Assembly: GCA_937995825.1 (NCBI GenBank)
Contig: CALKJO010000002.1
Span: 310,001-374,000, forward strand
Direction of reading: 5' to 3'
DNA: 64,000 nt
DNA from: an uncultured Anaerolineae bacterium
GTDB taxonomy: Bacteria > Chloroflexota > Anaerolineae > Aggregatilineales > Phototrophicaceae
Part shown: in pieces, positions 1 through 7,438 of the stretch
How positions within the stretch are numbered: the stretch's first letter is position 1
Layout of the letters: each line of letters starts with the position of its first letter
Translations under genes and position numbers: made by a program
The notes under the pieces: generated by a model
The model's database searches: none
What the model saw: the letters and a program-made list of their open reading frames with translations, nothing else
Told to the model about the DNA's origin: nothing

Positions 1-1
1 T

Positions 2-706
2 TGGCGCGCAACGGCGGCGCTGCTGTCGGAGACGACGACGGTGATCGTGCCGGATTTACCCGGCACTGGGCGCTCGCAGCCAGTGCGCCGCGCGCAGAAT
101 ATGTACGATCAGGTGAACGCGCTGCGCCAACTGCTCGACTATCTCAAGCTGGATCGGGTGCAGGTGGTCGGGCATTCGATGGGCAGCGCGATGGCGCTTT
201 TGCTGGCGGACGCGCAGCCCGGGCGGATCGAGCGGCTGGTGCTGACCTCGCTGAGCTTTTTCGTGACCGAGAGCCAGCAGCAGATTTACCGCGTTTTCAT
301 GGGCGCGTTCGCGCTGACGATGGTCTTTCGACCGAGCTGGCTGGAAAATATGCCGGCGATGTGGCGGATGATGGCGGCGCGCTATTTTCACCGCATCCCC
401 GATGATGAGGCGATCCTCAGGCAGGGCTGGAGCGATTACCTGCGGCTGGATTACGGCACGGCGATTGCCTGCGCCAAAAATGCCGCCGATTCGAGCATCC
501 CGAAGGCGGGCGCAACCATCCGCGTGCCGACGCTGCTGATCGCGTGCCGGCAGGATCAGGTGATGCCGGTGGAGAACGTCGCGTACACCGCGCAGACGAT
601 CCCCAACTGCGAAGTGGCGTGGATCGATCAGTGTGGGCATATGCCGATGATCGAACAGCCGGACATCTATCATGCGCATCTGCGCCGTTTTCTGGCGCTG
701 GAATAG
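2..706 (+). CDS. Alpha/beta-fold hydrolase, 5' end cut by window edge
   Basis: The frame is open from base 2 (WRATAALLSETTTVIVPDLPGTGRS), so the gene begins before the window; the track start at 41 is only the first in-window GTG. Hydrolase marks appear in the correct order: the PDLPGTGRS strand-turn, the nucleophile elbow GHSMGS, a candidate catalytic Asp in CRQDQVMP and the terminal His in CGHMPMIEQP. The Ser-Asp-His triad is therefore complete. The family covers esterases, haloperoxidase-like enzymes and the BchO group. The substrate cannot be read from the sequence, and nearness to the PucC-family gene is the only hint toward BchO. The next gene starts 10 nt downstream on the same strand, so the two are probably cotranscribed. 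Confidence 0.85.
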   Translation, partial: WRATAALLSETTTVIVPDLPGTGRSQPVRRAQNMYDQVNALRQLLDYLKLDRVQVVGHSMGSAMALLLADAQPGRIERLVLTSLSFFVTESQQQIYRVFMGAFALTMVFRPSWLENMPAMWRMMAARYFHRIPDDEAILRQGWSDYLRLDYGTAIACAKNAADSSIPKAGATIRVPTLLIACRQDQVMPVENVAYTAQTIPNCEVAWIDQCGHMPMIEQPDIYHAHLRRFLALE

Positions 707-716
707 GGGGCGCGGC

Positions 717-1250
717 ATGAGCGGGGACATCGATCTGCACTACCTGAACGACATTTTGGTCAACCGGATGAAGGTCAAGCGTCAGCCGGTGGCGATCACC
801 ACCCCGCAGGGCGCGCGCCGTAACAAGGAACAAAGCTATTCGCTGCCGCGCGGCGCAATCACTGCGCTTGCTGCCGCGCCGCTCCACGATGTGCCGGACG
901 GCGTTCAGGTCGATCTGATGGTCTGCGTCTGCAACACGCAGCAGGCGACGCAGATCGCGGGGGCGGCACCGGTGCGCGAAGGGAAGTTCCCGCATGGCGA
1001 GAGCCGATTGTCAGCGTGTTCATCGATTTTTGCCGCGCCCTGGCACACCCAAAACGGCGTTCTCGCCACAGGTGACGGCGGCGGTCGCGCCTTCAATCAC
1101 GTCGCGGTCAGCGATCTGTTCGTGTCGATCCCGCGTCGCCATTTCGGTTACACCATCGAGCTGATCGGAAACCTCCGCATCAACCCTGAGAAGATGCGCG
1201 AAGCGATCATGCCGTCCCATGCGCCTAAATCCGACTCGGATTCAGACTGA
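717..1250 (+). CDS. DUF169-like protein of unknown function
   Basis: 177 aa if started at ATG 717 (MSGDIDLHYLND). The track start at 672 would run into the upstream hydrolase. The N-terminal part has RQPVAI, like the PPVAV start of DUF169 proteins. The C-terminal part (DLMVCVCNTQQATQIAGAA, SRLSACSSIFAAPWHTQNG, DLFVSIPRRHFGYTIE) follows the order of the DUF169 second half: a strand, a Cys-containing segment, then an IP motif before the last helix. No signal peptide or membrane segment is visible. The function of DUF169 is not established, and my family assignment rests on motif order only. Confidence 0.6.
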   Translation: MSGDIDLHYLNDILVNRMKVKRQPVAITTPQGARRNKEQSYSLPRGAITALAAAPLHDVPDGVQVDLMVCVCNTQQATQIAGAAPVREGKFPHGESRLSACSSIFAAPWHTQNGVLATGDGGGRAFNHVAVSDLFVSIPRRHFGYTIELIGNLRINPEKMREAIMPSHAPKSDSDSD

Positions 1251-1268
1251 AACGATTGGAGTGATCCT

Positions 1269-1835
1269 ATGTTTTTGCAAGATGTCCCAATTACCGGTCT
1301 CCTGTTCTGCTACGGTCCGCTCATTCTGACCGTCCTCGGCTTTATCGTCTTCGCTGCGCTGACGGACGGCAATGCCCGCCGCACGTATCTGCGCCGCAAA
1401 ATCGGCCCGGAGGAAAAGAATCTCGGTAAACAGGTGGGGGTGCGCACGCGACCGCTGACAGTGGCGACGCCGGCAGGCTCCTATCTGACCGTCCAGCCGA
1501 CGCCGCCGGTTCAGGTCGTGCCGCCGGAACTCCCGATCAGCAGCGCGCCGCCCGCGCTGGCAATGGGCGAAGCAGCCGAGGCGAGCGCAGAAGCCGCGGA
1601 GACAGGCGCGGAAGCCCAAGTGTCCGCCGAGGCGAGCGCAGAAGCCGCGGAGACAGGCGCGGAAGCCCAAGTGTCCGCCGAGGCGAGCGTAGAAGCCGCG
1701 GAGACAGGCGCGGAAGCCCAAGTGTCCGCCGAGGCGAGCGCAGAAGCGCCGAAGCGCCGCCGCCGTCGCAGCGGCGAGTCGGCTGAAAGCGGTGAACAGG
1801 GCGAAGCGCCAACCTCAGGCGATGAGCCAAGCTAG
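1269..1835 (+). CDS. Single-span membrane protein with Ala/Glu-rich repeat tail
   Basis: 188 aa. GGAG at 1258-1261 gives a fair ribosome site for ATG 1269. Residues 8-35 form one hydrophobic segment (LLFCYGPLILTVLGFIVFAAL), followed by a basic stretch (RRTYLRRK) that should stay in the cytoplasm. From about residue 103 the protein consists of three copies plus a partial fourth of a 17-residue unit, AEASAEAAETGAEAQVS. It ends in an Arg-rich patch (KRRRRRS) and an acidic tail. The function is unknown. The tail is probably disordered, and its length may vary between strains because the DNA repeat is nearly perfect. Confidence 0.6.
   Translation: MFLQDVPITGLLFCYGPLILTVLGFIVFAALTDGNARRTYLRRKIGPEEKNLGKQVGVRTRPLTVATPAGSYLTVQPTPPVQVVPPELPISSAPPALAMGEAAEASAEAAETGAEAQVSAEASAEAAETGAEAQVSAEASVEAAETGAEAQVSAEASAEAPKRRRRRSGESAESGEQGEAPTSGDEPS
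1575..1745 (+). repeat. 51-bp tandem repeat, 3.3 copies, inside a CDS
   Basis: Three full units begin at 1575, 1626 and 1677, and a partial fourth begins at 1728. The unit starts gccgaggcgagcgcagaagc. The only difference I see between the full copies is gca to gta in the fifth codon of the third copy. The unit is 17 codons long, so copy-number change keeps the reading frame. Confidence 0.9.
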
Positions 1836-1881
1836 GGGCGGCGCGCCCTTGTATTGGGGTCATGAGTAAGGCGAAAGTGCG

Positions 1882-3339
1882 ATGAAGAAGTCGTCCAATT
1901 CTCCCCTGCTGAGGCTGCTGAAGCTGCTTCTGCTGCCTTTCACCAGCCTGTTCAGGGCGGTAGATGGGTGGTTCAAGCGCCGACCGAGCCTATATTGGTG
2001 GATGCGGGTGCTGCGGCTGGGGCTGATCCAGTTTGGGATCGGCTTATCGCTGGCGCCGATCTCCGGCACGCTCAACCGTGTCCTGATCACCGATCTGAAC
2101 ATCCCGGCGGTCGCTGTTGGCGTGCTGATCGCAATGCATTACTTTGTGTCGCCGGTGCGCGTCATGATCGGCTACCGGTCGGATAAAGCGCGCTCAATGG
2201 GGCAGTGGCGAACGCCGTATGTCGTGCTGGGCGTGATGCTGACGTTCGGCGGCTTAGCGTGCGCGCCGTTTGCGCTGATTTTGCTCAGCGGCGACGGCGT
2301 GCTGCCCTTCTGGCCCGCGTTGATCATCTGCATCGGTATTTTCGCCGCTTATGGCATGGGAATCAACATCGTCGAGACCGTCTACTTGGCGCTGGTGAGC
2401 GACATCACGCCGCCCAATCAGCGCGGGCGGGTGATCACAGTGCTGTGGCTGATGCTGATTCTCGGCACGGTCGTTAGCGCGGTGATCGTCAGCGCCATCC
2501 TGATCGATTACTCGCACCGGCTGTTGATCGGGGTGATGCAGGGATCGGCGGTCATTTTCGTCGTGCTGACGGTGATCGCGCTGTTCGGGCAGGAGCGCCT
2601 GCGCCCCGATGGCACGATCATCTCGGCGGTGCAGACGGTGCGCGTCCGGCTGACGCTGTGGGAGTCGCTCGCTGTGCTGAGCAAGCAGAAAACCCTGATC
2701 GCCCTGTTCGCGCTGATCTTCATGGCGACGATGGCGTTTGCGACTCACGATGTGCTGCTTGAGCCGTATGGCGGGCAGGTCTTGGGCATGAGCGTGTCCG
2801 CCACCATGAGCCTGACGGCGCTGTGGGGAGTGATGACGATCGTCGGCGTGGGCATGGCGGGCTATCTGCTCTGGCGGCGACCGCTGCCAGTGGTGTTGAT
2901 CGGGATGGGCTGCGGCGTCGGGCTGGTTGGCTTCGGCATGATCAGCGCCGCCAGCCCAGCGCCGATGATCGTCGTCTTTCAGATCGGCGTTGCCTTCGTC
3001 AGTCTGGGGCGCGGCTTGTTCCTGGTCGGGACGATTGTGCTGGTCATGTCGCTGACCGATGTCGGACATGCGGGCTTGCTGCTGGGCGTGTGGGGCATCG
3101 TCCAGGCGATGGCGCAGGGCATCGGCACGATTGGCGGCGGCTTGGCGCGCGATATTGCGCAGATGCTCAGCGGCAGTGTCGCCATCGGTTACAACGTCGT
3201 CTATCTCTCGTCGCTGGGGATGCTGCTGCTGGTCGTCCTGCTGCTGGCGTTCCGGTTCGGCAAGCAGTTCCAGACGCGCGAGATTCGAATGCCCTGGAGT
3301 GGGATGGAGGAAATCCCTGCCGATCAGCTTGTGTTTTAA
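1882..3339 (+). CDS. PucC/BCD-family MFS transporter
   Basis: 485 aa, about 12 membrane segments. Diagnostic PucC-family stretches are RLGLIQFGIGLSLAPISG, TLNRVLITDLNIPA, SPVRVMIGYRSDKARS, QWRTPYVVLG and ALVSDITPPNQRGRV. In phototrophs, members (PucC, LhaA, Bch2) help assemble light-harvesting complexes or deliver bacteriochlorophyll in the inner membrane. The family is rarely found without chlorophyll metabolism, so this is the main hint of phototrophy here. It lies 46 bp after the repeat-tail membrane protein and 33 bp before a lipoprotein gene on the same strand. Other MFS substrates are possible, but the NRV/RSD signatures favour this family. Confidence 0.85.
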   Translation: MKKSSNSPLLRLLKLLLLPFTSLFRAVDGWFKRRPSLYWWMRVLRLGLIQFGIGLSLAPISGTLNRVLITDLNIPAVAVGVLIAMHYFVSPVRVMIGYRSDKARSMGQWRTPYVVLGVMLTFGGLACAPFALILLSGDGVLPFWPALIICIGIFAAYGMGINIVETVYLALVSDITPPNQRGRVITVLWLMLILGTVVSAVIVSAILIDYSHRLLIGVMQGSAVIFVVLTVIALFGQERLRPDGTIISAVQTVRVRLTLWESLAVLSKQKTLIALFALIFMATMAFATHDVLLEPYGGQVLGMSVSATMSLTALWGVMTIVGVGMAGYLLWRRPLPVVLIGMGCGVGLVGFGMISAASPAPMIVVFQIGVAFVSLGRGLFLVGTIVLVMSLTDVGHAGLLLGVWGIVQAMAQGIGTIGGGLARDIAQMLSGSVAIGYNVVYLSSLGMLLLVVLLLAFRFGKQFQTREIRMPWSGMEEIPADQLVF

Positions 3340-3372
3340 TTTCACATTTTGGTTCCATCGCACGGAGGCAGT

Positions 3373-3864
3373 ATGAAGCGATTTTCCATTTTGTTCCTGA
3401 GCCTGGCGATGCTGGCGCTGGTCGGCTGCGGCAGCCGCAGCTTCGGCACACTCAGTGTTCAGACCGAACCGGTGGAGACGACCACGATCACGCGGACGGT
3501 TCAGTTCGTGGAGTCCGGTCGGCTCGGACCGGCGTACAACATTTCGCTCACAGTTCCGACTGAGTGGGTCGGGCGCTTCCAGACGCGCAATCGTGGCAAC
3601 AGCTTGCTTTTTGAGTTCATCAATGATCGCGGTCGCCCTGCGCCCATTTTCTCGCTCGATGCGCTGTCGAATGCCCAATACTGGGAGCAGATCGGCAATC
3701 TGCCAGGCGATTATAACAGCATCATCAACACCGCTGACACTTACATCGTCTATCATCTGCCGCTGACGCCGTTCTATTCTGGCTTGTCGCCTGCGCAGTT
3801 TCAATCGTTAGCCGACTCGGTTCCGAGCGTCATTCAGAGCATCCGCGTGACGCGCGTGCGCTGA
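3373..3864 (+). CDS. Secreted lipoprotein, unknown function
   Basis: 163 aa from ATG 3373, preceded by ggagg at 3364-3368. The track start at 3349 adds residues before the signal peptide. The sequence MKRFSILFLSLAMLALVGC is a lipoprotein signal with lipobox LVGC. The mature part is about 145 residues of mixed beta/alpha character (YNISLTVPTEWVGRFQ, LLFEFINDRGRPAPIFSLDAL), resembling small export-anchored proteins common in Chloroflexota. No catalytic motif is seen. Confidence 0.75.
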   Translation: MKRFSILFLSLAMLALVGCGSRSFGTLSVQTEPVETTTITRTVQFVESGRLGPAYNISLTVPTEWVGRFQTRNRGNSLLFEFINDRGRPAPIFSLDALSNAQYWEQIGNLPGDYNSIINTADTYIVYHLPLTPFYSGLSPAQFQSLADSVPSVIQSIRVTRVR

Positions 3865-3928
3865 TCTTTTCGACAGGCGCAAGGCAAGTTACAATGGGGA
3901 ATGTGGGTAAAGAAGGAGAGAACACCTG

Positions 3929-4069
3929 ATGATGTACACTGAGTTCTGGGATATCGTTCTCAATCCCATCTTTGTCATCATGTTCGGGCTGGTGATGCTG
4001 CCGTTCGTGCCGCTGCTGATCAGCGTGTATGTCACTTGGAAAGAAAACGGCGAGCAGATGGACGAGTGA
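3929..4069 (+). CDS. 46-aa single-span membrane micro-protein
   Basis: Not in the ORF track. ATG ATG at 3929/3932 follows a good ribosome site (aaggagag, 3913-3920). The product is about MMYTEFWDIVLNPIFVIMFG followed by LVMLPFVPLLISVYVTW and a charged end KENGEQMDE. It has one long hydrophobic helix, an acidic tail and no His in the helix, so it does not resemble an LH1/LH2 polypeptide. It ends 26 nt before a strong terminator, which supports a real transcription unit. It could be a small subunit of a membrane complex; the function is unknown. Confidence 0.6.
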   Translation: MMYTEFWDIVLNPIFVIMFGLVMLPFVPLLISVYVTWKENGEQMDE

Positions 4070-4095
4070 CCCGTCCACAGCCACCGACTCAACCT

Positions 4096-4145
4096 AAAAA
4101 AACGGCGTCTTCAGGCTGCCCCAAGCCTGTTGACGCCGTTTTTTT
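4096..4145. terminator. Bidirectional intrinsic terminator
   Basis: The arms aaaaaaacggcgtc and gacgccgttttttt (4096-4109 and 4132-4145) are exact complements. An inner stem caggct/agcctg continues the hairpin. The A-run on the left and T-run on the right make it work in both directions, between two convergent micro-genes. Confidence 0.95.
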
Positions 4146-4176
4146 CATGCAATGGTGCTGTTTCGGGGCAAAATCC

Positions 4177-4281
4177 CTAGACGCGCCCGCCCGCGCCGAT
4201 AACAATCATCAGGACAATCCAGACGAAAACGACAATCGTGACGACAACCGGCACTGCCCATTCCGAAGTTTCAGGTTTCAT
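4177..4281 (-). CDS. 34-aa single-span membrane micro-protein
   Basis: Not in the ORF track. On the minus strand, ATG at 4281 is preceded by gaggaggt (4287-4294), one of the best ribosome sites in the window. The product reads MKPETSEWAVPVVVTIVVF then VWIVLMIVIGAGGRV: a short polar N-terminus and one helix. Length and layout recall ba3-oxidase subunit IIa (also 34 residues) and other tiny oxidase or transporter subunits, but no oxidase gene is nearby and the similarity is only in size and topology. It ends about 30 nt from the shared terminator. Confidence 0.65.
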   Translation of the reverse strand: MKPETSEWAVPVVVTIVVFVWIVLMIVIGAGGRV

Positions 4282-4396
4282 GCTTTGACCTCCTCATGGT
4301 CAATTCAATGCGCAACCGATAGAATATCAATATATATCGATTATAGAACTCTCAAACGAGACCTGTCCAGCACCAAACCGCCGCTGCGCGCTGTGT

Positions 4397-5554
4397 CTAT
4401 GGGGGCAGCAGTGCCAGCGCGGCGCCAAACTTATTCTGCACGCTCCGCGGCGCGACTGCTGCAAGCTGCCAGAAGAGCGACCAGAAACCTGGGAATTGAT
4501 GGCGGTAAAAATGCCGCGCCACCATCACACGGCGCATCAGCAGACGCCCCAGGTGATGATCGAGAAGGCGCGCGCGATACCCCTGAAATGTGAAATCGTC
4601 ACGAGCAAAGGCGTCGCGAATGGTTTCGACCACCACCGCGCCGTATTCCATCGCGTAGGAGATGCCCTCGGCGAACAGCGGATCGACGCCCGCCGCGTCG
4701 CCAGCCAGCAGGATATGCGGGCGCGCGAACTCAGCGTCGGCATTGAACCAGCGCACTGGATGCCCCTCCAGCACCGCCGCGTCGAGATCGACCTGGCGAT
4801 CCTGCAAGCCCTCGGTGAAAAACTGCTTGAGCATCCCATGCGCGCGCTTGGCGGCGGTGTGCGGAATGAGGCGGCTGTCGAGAATGCCGCGATTCATGTG
4901 CGGCGCGCCGTCGATCAGGCAGGGAAAATCCCACATGTAGCCCTGAATCCCATGCAGGACGCAGGTGAAATCGAAGATGGCGGTCTGCTCCGCCCAGGTC
5001 GGGTTTTCGGGGCTGACGGGCGTCATCGTGCGCAGCAGCCGCGCGACTCCGGGCGTGTTGAACATGCGCAGCTTGCGCCGGACAGTGCTGTTCGCGCCGT
5101 CTGCGCCGACCACGACGCGCGCCCGATACTGCCCGGCGGCAGTCGTCAGTTCGACGCCGCCCTCAATCATGCGCAGATCGACCAGCTGCTCATGCGTGTG
5201 CATGGCAATGCCTCGGTCGATCACCGCCTGCGCTAGCACGGCATCGAAGACGGCGCGTTCGTAGATGTGCATCGCGCCGCTGTGCCGGATTTTGAAGCTG
5301 CGCCGTCCAAGGCGAAAGAGCAGGTTGTTGACTCGGAAGGTCGGCACGTCGATCTCGACGCCGAGCCGGCGAAGCTGCGCCGCGCCGTGAAACGTGACGC
5401 CGCCGCCGCACAGCTTGGGGCGCGGATGCTGTTTGGATTCGAGGATCAGGGTCTGACCTGCCAGCTCAGGAGCCTGCTGCGCCAGAAAGAGCGCTGTCGC
5501 TAAGCCGGCGGGTCCGCCGCCGACGATGATGATCTGATGGGTCATCTCAGTCAT
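4397..5554 (-). CDS. Geranylgeranyl-reductase-family FAD oxidoreductase
   Basis: 385 aa from ATG 5554; the track start at 5566 is a TTG further upstream. ATG overlaps the stop of the methyltransferase as ATGA, so the two are translationally coupled. The N-terminal dinucleotide-binding motif is IIIVGGGPAGLATALFL. KLCGGGV follows, then VVGADGANSTVRR and the FAD motif LLAGDAAGVDPLFAEGI. These are the marks of the GGR/ChlP-BchP branch of the group-A flavoprotein monooxygenase fold. Known members saturate isoprenoid tails of chlorophylls, archaeal lipids or quinones. With a PucC-family gene nearby, a pigment or quinone tail is an attractive but unproven substrate. No signal peptide is seen. Confidence 0.8.
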   Translation of the reverse strand: MTEMTHQIIIVGGGPAGLATALFLAQQAPELAGQTLILESKQHPRPKLCGGGVTFHGAAQLRRLGVEIDVPTFRVNNLLFRLGRRSFKIRHSGAMHIYERAVFDAVLAQAVIDRGIAMHTHEQLVDLRMIEGGVELTTAAGQYRARVVVGADGANSTVRRKLRMFNTPGVARLLRTMTPVSPENPTWAEQTAIFDFTCVLHGIQGYMWDFPCLIDGAPHMNRGILDSRLIPHTAAKRAHGMLKQFFTEGLQDRQVDLDAAVLEGHPVRWFNADAEFARPHILLAGDAAGVDPLFAEGISYAMEYGAVVVETIRDAFARDDFTFQGYRARLLDHHLGRLLMRRVMVARHFYRHQFPGFWSLFWQLAAVAPRSVQNKFGAALALLPP

Positions 5555-6369
5555 GCTGCCCGCCAATCTCCGCGCCAGACTCTCATCAGGAAACGCCGCA
5601 TGACTGGCTGCGGGGTCTCCAAGTCGTCCCAGCGTGCCGCTGCGTAGTCGCGCAGATGCGCCAGCACGGTCTCAAACAGATCGGGTGGGAGAACCCAGCT
5701 TTCATTGTCGCGCCGCTCGGCAATCGCGCTCAGCCGCTCGGCGGGGCTGGCATAGGTGAGCCACTCGGCAACCCGCAGCTCTTGAACATCGTCACCGCCC
5801 AGATCGCGCAGCAGGGTGTCGCGGGCAGCAGTCGCTGCCGGCGGCATGAAATTTGGGGTGAGCGCAGCGACTTTAGCGCGCAGCTCATCGCGCAGCGCGC
5901 CTGTGACCGATTCGGGGTCGATCCAGTCACTGCCTTCCATGAATGCTGCGCCAGTACGCATGACTCGCGCCGCTTCCGTCAGGACTTTGCGCCAGTCCTT
6001 CGCCAGATGCAGCACGTGGATCGCCATCGCGCCATCGACGCTGTTATCGCGCAGCGGGATCGCGTGCATATCGGCGCGCAGGATGCGCAGCCGAGCGCGC
6101 CGATCATCGTCCGCAAGCTGCGCTTTCACTTCTGCCAGCATCTCCGCCGACAGGTCGAAGCCGATCACGCGGCAGCCAGCCGCCACCACCGGCAGCGCGA
6201 TCCGACCCGTGCCGATGCCGATCTCCAGCACGCGCCGATCTGCCCCTACCTGCGCAAACACGGCTTCTCCGATGGCTTTTGAGACTTCGGGCGGATGCGC
6301 ACGCTGCGCCGCATACCGGCTGGAGACGCGCGCGTCAAATGAAAAATCGGGCTTGATCGATATGTTCAA
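5551..6369 (-). CDS. Class I SAM-dependent methyltransferase
   Basis: 272 aa. The SAM motif I is RVLEIGIGTGRIALPV, followed by motif II VIGFDLSAEMLAEV, ILRADMHAIPLRD and the post-motif VDGAMAIHVLHLAKDW. This is a typical small-molecule methyltransferase of the UbiE/type-11 fold. The start is a TTG (MNISIKPDFSF) without a convincing ribosome site, so the true start may differ slightly. It overlaps the flavoprotein gene by 4 nt, which suggests the two act on the same small molecule, for instance a quinone or isoprenoid. The substrate is not determinable. Confidence 0.8.
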   Translation of the reverse strand: MNISIKPDFSFDARVSSRYAAQRAHPPEVSKAIGEAVFAQVGADRRVLEIGIGTGRIALPVVAAGCRVIGFDLSAEMLAEVKAQLADDDRRARLRILRADMHAIPLRDNSVDGAMAIHVLHLAKDWRKVLTEAARVMRTGAAFMEGSDWIDPESVTGALRDELRAKVAALTPNFMPPAATAARDTLLRDLGGDDVQELRVAEWLTYASPAERLSAIAERRDNESWVLPPDLFETVLAHLRDYAAARWDDLETPQPVMRRFLMRVWRGDWRAA

Positions 6370-6464
6370 ATCACTGCGCCCTCACTATTTTTCCCCTAGA
6401 GAGTAACATTCCCGCCGTGACCTGTCAACTTTCCCCGTCCCCATTCCTTGCCGTGCCAAGTCCT

Positions 6465-6492
6465 TTGCTATCGTCGCCAGGGTGGTTACAAT
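6465..6492 (+). promoter_or_regulatory. Sigma70-like promoter for the 6531 gene
   Basis: TTGCTA at 6465-6470, 16-bp spacer, TACAAT at 6487-6492. It sits 38 bp before ATG 6531, with no other gene start nearby. Confidence 0.5.
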
Positions 6493-6530
6493 GGAGGCGT
6501 CTTTTGGGCGGCGCAGACGGAGAAAACCGT

Positions 6531-7400
6531 ATGCTTCAGCGCATATCCACCATCACCGACAACCTCGAACATTTCTGGGAAAACCGAGTCATGAAGCGGT
6601 CTGCTGGGTCGATCCTAGTGGTGGTCTACCTCACGCTGATCGGCATCATCGAGCTGAACCGTCAGCGGCTTTTCCCGGAACCCCTGGCACCTTCTCTTCC
6701 AACCAATCACTTTTTCGCCGTCGAGATCACCTTCACCATCCTGCTGCTGACGGAAGTCATCAGCTTGGTCTTTGCGCTCACGCGCTCTTTCTCGCGCTCG
6801 ATTGGCGTGCAGCTTGAGATTTTATCGCTGATTCTGCTGCGCGACACGTTCAAGTATTTCACGACCTTCAGCGAGCCGCTCGAATGGGAGCAGGTCTCCG
6901 AGAGCATCGTGCCGATGCTGATCGATGCCATTGGCGCGCTGGCGATCTTTGTAATCGTGAGCTTCTACTACCGCATTCAAAAAAGCCGCCCGATCACCGC
7001 CGATGATTTGGAACAGAAAGAATTCATCGCCTACAAGAAGCTGCTCGCGCTCGGCATGATCGTCGTTTTCATCCTGATCGGCATCGTCGATCTGGTGCGG
7101 TTGATCCAGGGGCTTCGGCTCTATCCTTTTTTCGAGACCTTCTACACCGTGCTGATCTTCATCGACGTGCTGATGGTGCTGCTGTCACTGCGTTACAGCG
7201 TCAAGTTCACGGTCACCTTCCGCAATTTCAGTTTCGCTGTTGTTACCGTGTTCATCCGGCTGGCGCTGATCGCGCCGACGCTGATCGCCGTCCTGCTGGG
7301 CATCGGGACGGGCATTTTTGCGCTCGCCGTGAGTTATGCCTACAACTACAATCTGCGCCTGTATGCGGCGGAGCCGGCGGAACCGCGCCAGGCGAATTAG
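6531..7400 (+). CDS. Polytopic membrane protein, unknown function
   Basis: 289 aa from ATG 6531 (MLQRISTITDNLEHFW), with acggag just upstream; the track start at 6417 lies before the probable promoter. About six hydrophobic helices are visible (AGSILVVVYLTLIGIIEL, FFAVEITFTILLLTEVISLVF, VPMLIDAIGALAIFVIVSFYY, LLALGMIVVFILIGIVDLV, FYTVLIFIDVLMVLLSL, and a C-terminal VVTVFIRLALIAPTLIAVLLGI). A charged loop (RIQKSRPITADDLEQKE) lies in the middle. No pore or transporter motif is recognised. Confidence 0.7.
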   Translation: MLQRISTITDNLEHFWENRVMKRSAGSILVVVYLTLIGIIELNRQRLFPEPLAPSLPTNHFFAVEITFTILLLTEVISLVFALTRSFSRSIGVQLEILSLILLRDTFKYFTTFSEPLEWEQVSESIVPMLIDAIGALAIFVIVSFYYRIQKSRPITADDLEQKEFIAYKKLLALGMIVVFILIGIVDLVRLIQGLRLYPFFETFYTVLIFIDVLMVLLSLRYSVKFTVTFRNFSFAVVTVFIRLALIAPTLIAVLLGIGTGIFALAVSYAYNYNLRLYAAEPAEPRQAN

Positions 7401-7438
7401 ATCGCCTGGCGCATGACGCGAATGACGTCGTTCGTTCC

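Noticed and set aside
1575-1745. CRISPR array
   Set aside because: The repeat units are contiguous without spacers and lie in frame inside a coding sequence.
2254-3804. 516-aa minus-strand ORF
   Set aside because: Antisense to the PucC-family and lipoprotein genes; rich in Arg, His, Gln and Asp as expected for the complement of GC-rich coding DNA; no family motif.
3929-4281. Micro-proteins as light-harvesting polypeptides
   Set aside because: Neither helix contains the His that ligates bacteriochlorophyll in LH1/LH2 alpha and beta chains.
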